Shown: positions 32,394 through 35,639 of the stretch, one piece after another
Layout of the letters: each line of letters starts with the position of its first letter
How positions within the stretch are numbered: position 1 is the first letter of the stretch
Assembly (NCBI RefSeq): GCF_003061025.1
Contig: NZ_QAIL01000089.1
Coordinates: forward strand, 1 to 35,639
Origin: Pedobacter sp. HMWF019
Lineage (GTDB): Bacteria; Bacteroidota; Bacteroidia; Sphingobacteriales; Sphingobacteriaceae
Length of the DNA: 35,639 nt
Direction: 5' to 3'
The notes under the pieces: model-generated
Databases searched by the model: none
The model's input: only the letters and a program-made list of their open reading frames with translations
What the model was told of the DNA's origin: nothing
Position numbers and translations under genes: made by a program

Positions 32394-33050
32394 ATGCATT
32401 TACTGTTTTCGATAAGAACGGTTTACCCGGCTGTGATTGCTCCATCAATTTTGGTGGTGCCAATTTTAATTGCGCTCATAAAACGTAAATACTGGTTAGG
32501 GCCACAAAAAATACTATTTGGCTATCTTTTATTTTCCGTATTCTTTAACTGTATCGCCTCAATAACTACCTTCCTGCATATAAATAATATGCCTATCCTC
32601 CATTTATACACAATACTTGAATTTTGTTTATTATGCCTATTGTTCAGAGGTATTTTTGAACAGCAGGCTATGCAGAAATTACTAATTTATTTACTCATCA
32701 GCTTTAGCTTATTTGCCATAGCATATGTATTGCTAACACATAGCCTTTTCAGATATAACACTTTACCTCGTTTTTTGAGCAGTATAACAATAGTGGGAAT
32801 ATGTCTATACTTTCTTTACTTAAATTTTGCCAATACAGAAGTTAATTTGTCCAGATTCAATTTCACCACCGTTATAGGTCTAATGCTTTATTTCTCCAGT
32901 TGTTCCATATTATTTGGCTTATCACAAACCTTGCATAATAAGGCAAGTCCCGGCGCCCTTATTTTTGTTTGGAATTTACACGCCACTATCATGGCCATCA
33001 TGTACCTTATATTTGCCTGGGCATTCCTGCGATTAAAGCCAAATCAATGA
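32394..33050 (+). CDS. Seven-helix membrane protein, likely signalling partner
   Basis: A 218-residue integral membrane protein with about seven hydrophobic helices, for example VIAPSILVVPILIALI, ILFGYLLFSVFFNCIASI, LLIYLLISFSLFAIAYVLL and FVWNLHATIMAIMYLIFAWAFL. It has no recognised catalytic motif. Its stop codon overlaps the kinase start (ATGA at 33047-33050), so the two are translationally coupled. The kinase has almost no sensor region of its own, so this protein is a good candidate for its sensing subunit. Confidence 0.75.
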   Translation: MHLLFSIRTVYPAVIAPSILVVPILIALIKRKYWLGPQKILFGYLLFSVFFNCIASITTFLHINNMPILHLYTILEFCLLCLLFRGIFEQQAMQKLLIYLLISFSLFAIAYVLLTHSLFRYNTLPRFLSSITIVGICLYFLYLNFANTEVNLSRFNFTTVIGLMLYFSSCSILFGLSQTLHNKASPGALIFVWNLHATIMAIMYLIFAWAFLRLKPNQ

Positions 33051-33811
33051 GCATTTATCTATATATTATATTGGGCATGACAGCAACATTTCTGTTGTGC
33101 CTGGCAACTATTTTATTCTATATCAAGTACCGGAAAAACATTTTAAAGAAACAATACGAGCTTAAGACTGCTGAAGTGCAATATCAGAAGAACTTATTAA
33201 AAGCAACCATCAACTCACAGGAATCAGAACGGAAACGTATCGGAATGGATTTACACGATGAAGTAGGTGCAAATTTGTCTTATCTCCGTCTTCTGATAGA
33301 GAATTTTGTAGAAAAAAATGAGGAAATCAGTGCAGTTAATCAATTCAACGAGCAATGCAGGGCAATAATTGACAACATCATTACCAACACACGTAATATT
33401 TCTCATAATTTATCTCCACTACTCAATAAATCTTACGGCTTTCAAGATATGATTTATGATTATTGTGATGGTATCAATAGTTCCGGAAAAATAGCGATCC
33501 AGGTTACCTTTGATCAGGATAAAATTGTCAAGTTCTCGGATACGGTTACACTCGCCATGTACAGAGTAATTACAGAACTGATTAACAATACCATCAAACA
33601 TTCCAGTGCAAAACTAATTACCCTTTGTTTTTCTTTTGGAGATGGTTTCTGTACGATGGACTACATGGATGATGGTACAGGAATGGCCCCTGACCACAAA
33701 AAAGGTATGGGTCTGCAAAATATAGAAAGCAGACTTGGAATGATAGGCGCCAGTTATCATATTAAAGATAACAGTAGCGGTTTCAATTTATCTGTTACAT
33801 GGCCAGTTTAA
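33047..33811 (+). CDS. NarL-partner sensor histidine kinase (HisKA_3)
   Basis: A 254-residue kinase with one N-terminal membrane helix (about residues 4-26, IYLYIILGMTATFLLCLATI). The dimerisation/phospho-acceptor helix carries His-70 in ERKRIGMDLHDEVGANLSYL. The HATPase domain includes ELINNTIKHSS, DDGTGM and GMGLQNIESR. The longer open frame begins at 32969 inside the previous gene; the ATG at 33047 fits the family and overlaps the stop codon. There is no periplasmic or PAS sensor, so input probably comes from the coupled 7-TM protein. Its regulator begins four bases after the stop codon. Confidence 0.92.
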   Translation: MSIYLYIILGMTATFLLCLATILFYIKYRKNILKKQYELKTAEVQYQKNLLKATINSQESERKRIGMDLHDEVGANLSYLRLLIENFVEKNEEISAVNQFNEQCRAIIDNIITNTRNISHNLSPLLNKSYGFQDMIYDYCDGINSSGKIAIQVTFDQDKIVKFSDTVTLAMYRVITELINNTIKHSSAKLITLCFSFGDGFCTMDYMDDGTGMAPDHKKGMGLQNIESRLGMIGASYHIKDNSSGFNLSVTWPV

Positions 33812-33814
33812 CTT

Positions 33815-34480
33815 ATGGAAAATATTAGAATTGCACTCGCAGACGATCAACAACTATTTAGAGAGGGCATGGCCTCAATTATTGAACTTCAACCAGAATT
33901 CGAACTTCTGTTAGAGGCCGAGAATGGTCAGGATTTTATGCTGGCCCTTGAAGGCGCAGAAATACTGCCTGACATCGCCTTAATAGATCTGGAAATGCCA
34001 GTAATGGATGGTATAGAACTCAATAACCAGATCCAGCGTCTATATCCTCAAATAAAGGTGATCATTCTATCCATGTATACCAAAGAACGATTGATGGCAC
34101 GGATGATCCACGATGGAGCAAGTGGCTATCTGGCCAAGAACTGCAATAAGCAGGAATTAATTTTAGCCATACAAACCACCTATAAAACAGGCTTCTATAT
34201 AAGCCTGGAGGTATTAAAAGCCATGCAGCGTACCTCCTTACAATCACTAAGCCTTAAAAACGATAATGGTGTCGTTATTGAAATATCACCAAGAGAAAAA
34301 GAAGTATTAAAGTACATTTGCCAGGAACATACCAATAACGAAATAGCAGAAAAGCTATTTATTAATGTCCGGACTGTTGATGGACACCGCAACAATCTAT
34401 TAACCAAAACCGGCTGTCGCAATACCGCAGGCTTGGTACTATTTGCCATTAAACACCATATTTTTGAAGTGATATCTTAA
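33815..34480 (+). CDS. NarL/FixJ-family response regulator
   Basis: A 221-residue regulator. The receiver domain has the acidic pair ADD near residues 9-11, phospho-acceptor Asp-58 in IALIDLEMPVMDG, and the conserved lysine in YLAKN. The LuxR-type helix-turn-helix is at about 155-215 (ISPREKEVLKYICQEHTNNE, TVDGHRNNLL). It pairs with the kinase directly upstream. One shared promoter copy lies immediately after it and the other upstream of the divergent toxin-like operon, so it is the best candidate to bind those regions. Direct binding is inference. Confidence 0.93.
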   Translation: MENIRIALADDQQLFREGMASIIELQPEFELLLEAENGQDFMLALEGAEILPDIALIDLEMPVMDGIELNNQIQRLYPQIKVIILSMYTKERLMARMIHDGASGYLAKNCNKQELILAIQTTYKTGFYISLEVLKAMQRTSLQSLSLKNDNGVVIEISPREKEVLKYICQEHTNNEIAEKLFINVRTVDGHRNNLLTKTGCRNTAGLVLFAIKHHIFEVIS

Positions 34481-34491
34481 TTTTTAAGCAG

Positions 34492-34590
34492 AACCAGGTC
34501 TTTTCACCTATTTGCTAAATCGGGCTTTTCTGCCCTAAAAAATCCTTTGTCCTTGCTGTTACTTTGCTTATGTCAACCAGAAATGACAAA
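34492..34590 (+). promoter_or_regulatory. Shared 99-bp promoter region, copy 2 (78-residue gene)
   Basis: This block aligns without gaps to the minus strand of 31728-31826 (about 84 of 99 identical by hand count). AACCAGGTCTTTT begins the match and AGAAATGACAAA ends it. A GGGC-TTTTCT-GCCC stem in this copy may also end the regulator transcript; it is not conserved in copy 1. The 78-residue gene starts 52 bases downstream, and both genes have a similar AAATTAAA..TTATG start context. Confidence 0.8.
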
Positions 34591-34642
34591 CGGAGCAGCC
34601 GAAAACCGGATAGAGTAGGCAAATCACTTAAAAATTAAAATT

Positions 34643-34879
34643 ATGGTATCAGTAAAGGTAATGGACAAGTCTTCCCCTTCAAAACCCGGCCCCGGACATA
34701 TGACTGCACAAGATGCACTCAATAAGATTAACATCGCTAAACCAGCGTGGCAAGTAATTATGAATTGCGAACCGACAGTAACGACCTACTCTTCTGCAGT
34801 AACAACAGTTAGCAAAACGGACTTGCGAAATAAAGTTTTGACACAATTTCCAGTCAGCAGCCACTTTATAGTTATTTAA
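34643..34879 (+). CDS. 78-residue unknown, co-regulated with the toxin-like operon
   Basis: A small protein with no signal peptide and no family I recognise. The N terminus MVSVKVMDKSSPSKPGPGHM is basic and flexible. A short helix-like segment follows (TAQDALNKINIAKPAWQVIM), then a threonine/serine-rich strand region and a hydrophobic end (SSHFIVI). The coding status is supported by its position behind the duplicated promoter region and by a similar start context to the 85-residue gene of the operon. It could be an additional effector, an immunity protein or a modified peptide precursor. None of these is shown. Confidence 0.62.
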   Translation: MVSVKVMDKSSPSKPGPGHMTAQDALNKINIAKPAWQVIMNCEPTVTTYSSAVTTVSKTDLRNKVLTQFPVSSHFIVI

Positions 34880-34898
34880 ACACAATTCCGAACCCTCT

Positions 34899-34982
34899 CC
34901 GGTCTGCACCCAAGAAAATATGTTTTACTGAGGCGAACCTCAGAATCTGTAAGATTCAGAGAGCCAAGTAAAACATATTTTC
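34899..34982 (+). repeat. Hairpin-repeat family, copy D
   Basis: After the tag CCGGTCTGCACCCAA, GAAAATATGTTTTACT (34914-34929) pairs perfectly with AGTAAAACATATTTTC (34967-34982). The inner stem GAATCT-GTA-AGATTC (34943-34957) is perfect and differs from copy C by one compensatory base pair. It lies just after the 78-residue gene and could end its transcript. Confidence 0.8.
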
Positions 34983-35040
34983 CCCCATCAAGCCAATTCA
35001 GGATAAAAAAGTAATGCCCGGTTTTAACAGGATTATAAAA

Positions 35041-35149
35041 CGACAAAATCTATGCTAAGCAGCCCGAAAGCCCCCGCCTCACCTTGTGTTGGAACGTCCC
35101 TTGTCCGCCGTTCCTGCGCCGTAACTTAGGTAAACGGGTACTTTTGTCG
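35041..35149. other. Non-coding block with nested inverted repeats
   Basis: CGACAAAA (35041-35048) and TTTTGTCG (35142-35149) are perfect outer arms. CTAAG (35055-35059) and CTTAG (35125-35129) are nested within them, and GGAACG (35091-35096) and CGTTCC (35109-35114) form the innermost pair. The block is more GC-rich than its surroundings and lacks an ORF. It could be a structured RNA or a remnant of a mobile element. The rest of the 429-base gap (34983-35040 and 35150-35308) shows nothing I can name. Confidence 0.4.
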
Positions 35150-35308
35150 AGCAATCGGCGCTAAAAGGCCGGATCATCCAATACCCAATACCAAAGGAGG
35201 TAGCAAGAATAACAAATGAAAACCTAATATGGCATTGGAAGTAAATTTTATTGCACTAACTAATAAATAACATGAATTAAAAGACCGCATTTCGAAAAAA
35301 ATCTCCCG

Positions 35309-35639
35309 TTATAATCCCATTTTTAAGATTGGATATTCTTTACCCTGTTCATCTAATTCTGTTCGTTTTAGAACACGAAATCCAATATGTTTATAGAAAT
35401 CAACTGCTTGGATATTTTGCTCATTGACATCTACTCTGGATATCTTTAATTTTTCTATTCCATACGAAATCAGTTTTTTTCCAATTCCTTTGCCACGAAA
35501 ATCATTGTGAATGAATAGCATCTCAATATTTTCTCCAGCAATGCCCATAAATCCAACTAAAGCTCCATTTTCTTCATACCCTAACAACGTAACATGTTCA
35601 AAATATTTGGGCATTTGCTTCTTATAATAGTTAAAATCC
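35309..35639 (-). CDS. GNAT-family N-acetyltransferase, 5' end outside the window
   Basis: The frame stays open from the ATG at 35614 to the window edge (adding DFNYYKKQ), and that extension fits the family, so the true start is beyond the window. The visible part holds the acetyl-CoA-binding loop FRGKGIGKKLI (motif A: R-G-K-G-I-G), the preceding strand IEMLFIHNDF, and the C-terminal VNEQNIQAVDFYKHIGFRVL typical of GNAT enzymes. It transfers an acetyl group to an unknown amine substrate. Cytosolic. Confidence 0.88.
   Translation of the reverse strand, partial: DFNYYKKQMPKYFEHVTLLGYEENGALVGFMGIAGENIEMLFIHNDFRGKGIGKKLISYGIEKLKISRVDVNEQNIQAVDFYKHIGFRVLKRTELDEQGKEYPILKMGL

Noticed and set aside
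34540-34575. Sigma-54 promoter in the shared 99-bp region
   Set aside because: TTGCTGTTACTTTGC superficially recalls the -24/-12 layout, but the nearly invariant GG at -24 is absent. A variant Bacteroidota -7 element is the simpler reading.
35041-35149. Integron attC site or SRP-type RNA
   Set aside because: No clear GTTRRRY/RYYYAAC core pair and no integrase in the window; the SRP RNA core motif is also missing. I leave it as an unnamed structured block.
1-35639. tRNA, rRNA or complete insertion sequence
   Set aside because: No cloverleaf-like sequence, rRNA segment or transposase gene was recognised in any intergenic region.

Overview
The window looks like a piece of a Pedobacter-type genome (Bacteroidota, Sphingobacteriaceae). 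The reasons are moderate AT-richness, promoters of the Bacteroidota -7 type (TAnnTTTG), few Shine-Dalgarno sites, a SusC/SusD pair led by an ECF sigma factor and a FecR anti-sigma factor, a GLPGLI/TonB receptor pair, and a LytS/LytTR system. The genus is inferred from protein style, not from a marker gene.

Layout. Bases 1-5100 hold single genes: a short basic protein, a short-chain dehydrogenase, a PhyH-type dioxygenase behind a poly-cysteine leader peptide and a palindrome, a second 2OG-Fe(II) oxygenase with an NTF2-like protein, a methyltransferase and a Crp/Fnr regulator. Bases 5100-5490 are non-coding and carry two long hairpins. Bases 5493-18167 form a glycan-use locus: sigma factor, FecR, SusC, SusD, an IPT/NHL lipoprotein, a beta-helix protein, a broken LacI regulator and a convergent GH89 alpha-N-acetylglucosaminidase with LacI-type operators. 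A Dyp peroxidase follows. Bases 19291-25961 (minus strand) carry a TonB receptor/GLPGLI pair, a small secreted protein and a LytS/LytTR two-component system. A GH29 alpha-L-fucosidase (26300-27703) sits between two direct copies of a tandem-repeat-plus-hairpin element.

The most unusual part is 27851-34879. A minus-strand operon encodes an 85-residue unknown, an aegerolysin-like protein, a PI-PLC-like phospholipase and a 746-residue protein that I tentatively read as MACPF-like (pore-forming). None has a signal peptide. Divergent from it run an unknown protein, a 7-TM protein, a sensor kinase and a NarL-type regulator, then a 78-residue unknown. The toxin-like operon and the 78-residue gene share a 99-bp promoter region that is about 85% identical and gap-free. 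This suggests one regulon in which the local two-component system controls a membrane-attack module.

A second non-coding theme is a family of four long hairpins (5131-5225, 26127-26210, 27752-27835, 34899-34982). They share a flanking tag, and both inner and outer stems show compensatory base changes. The window ends inside an acetyltransferase gene.
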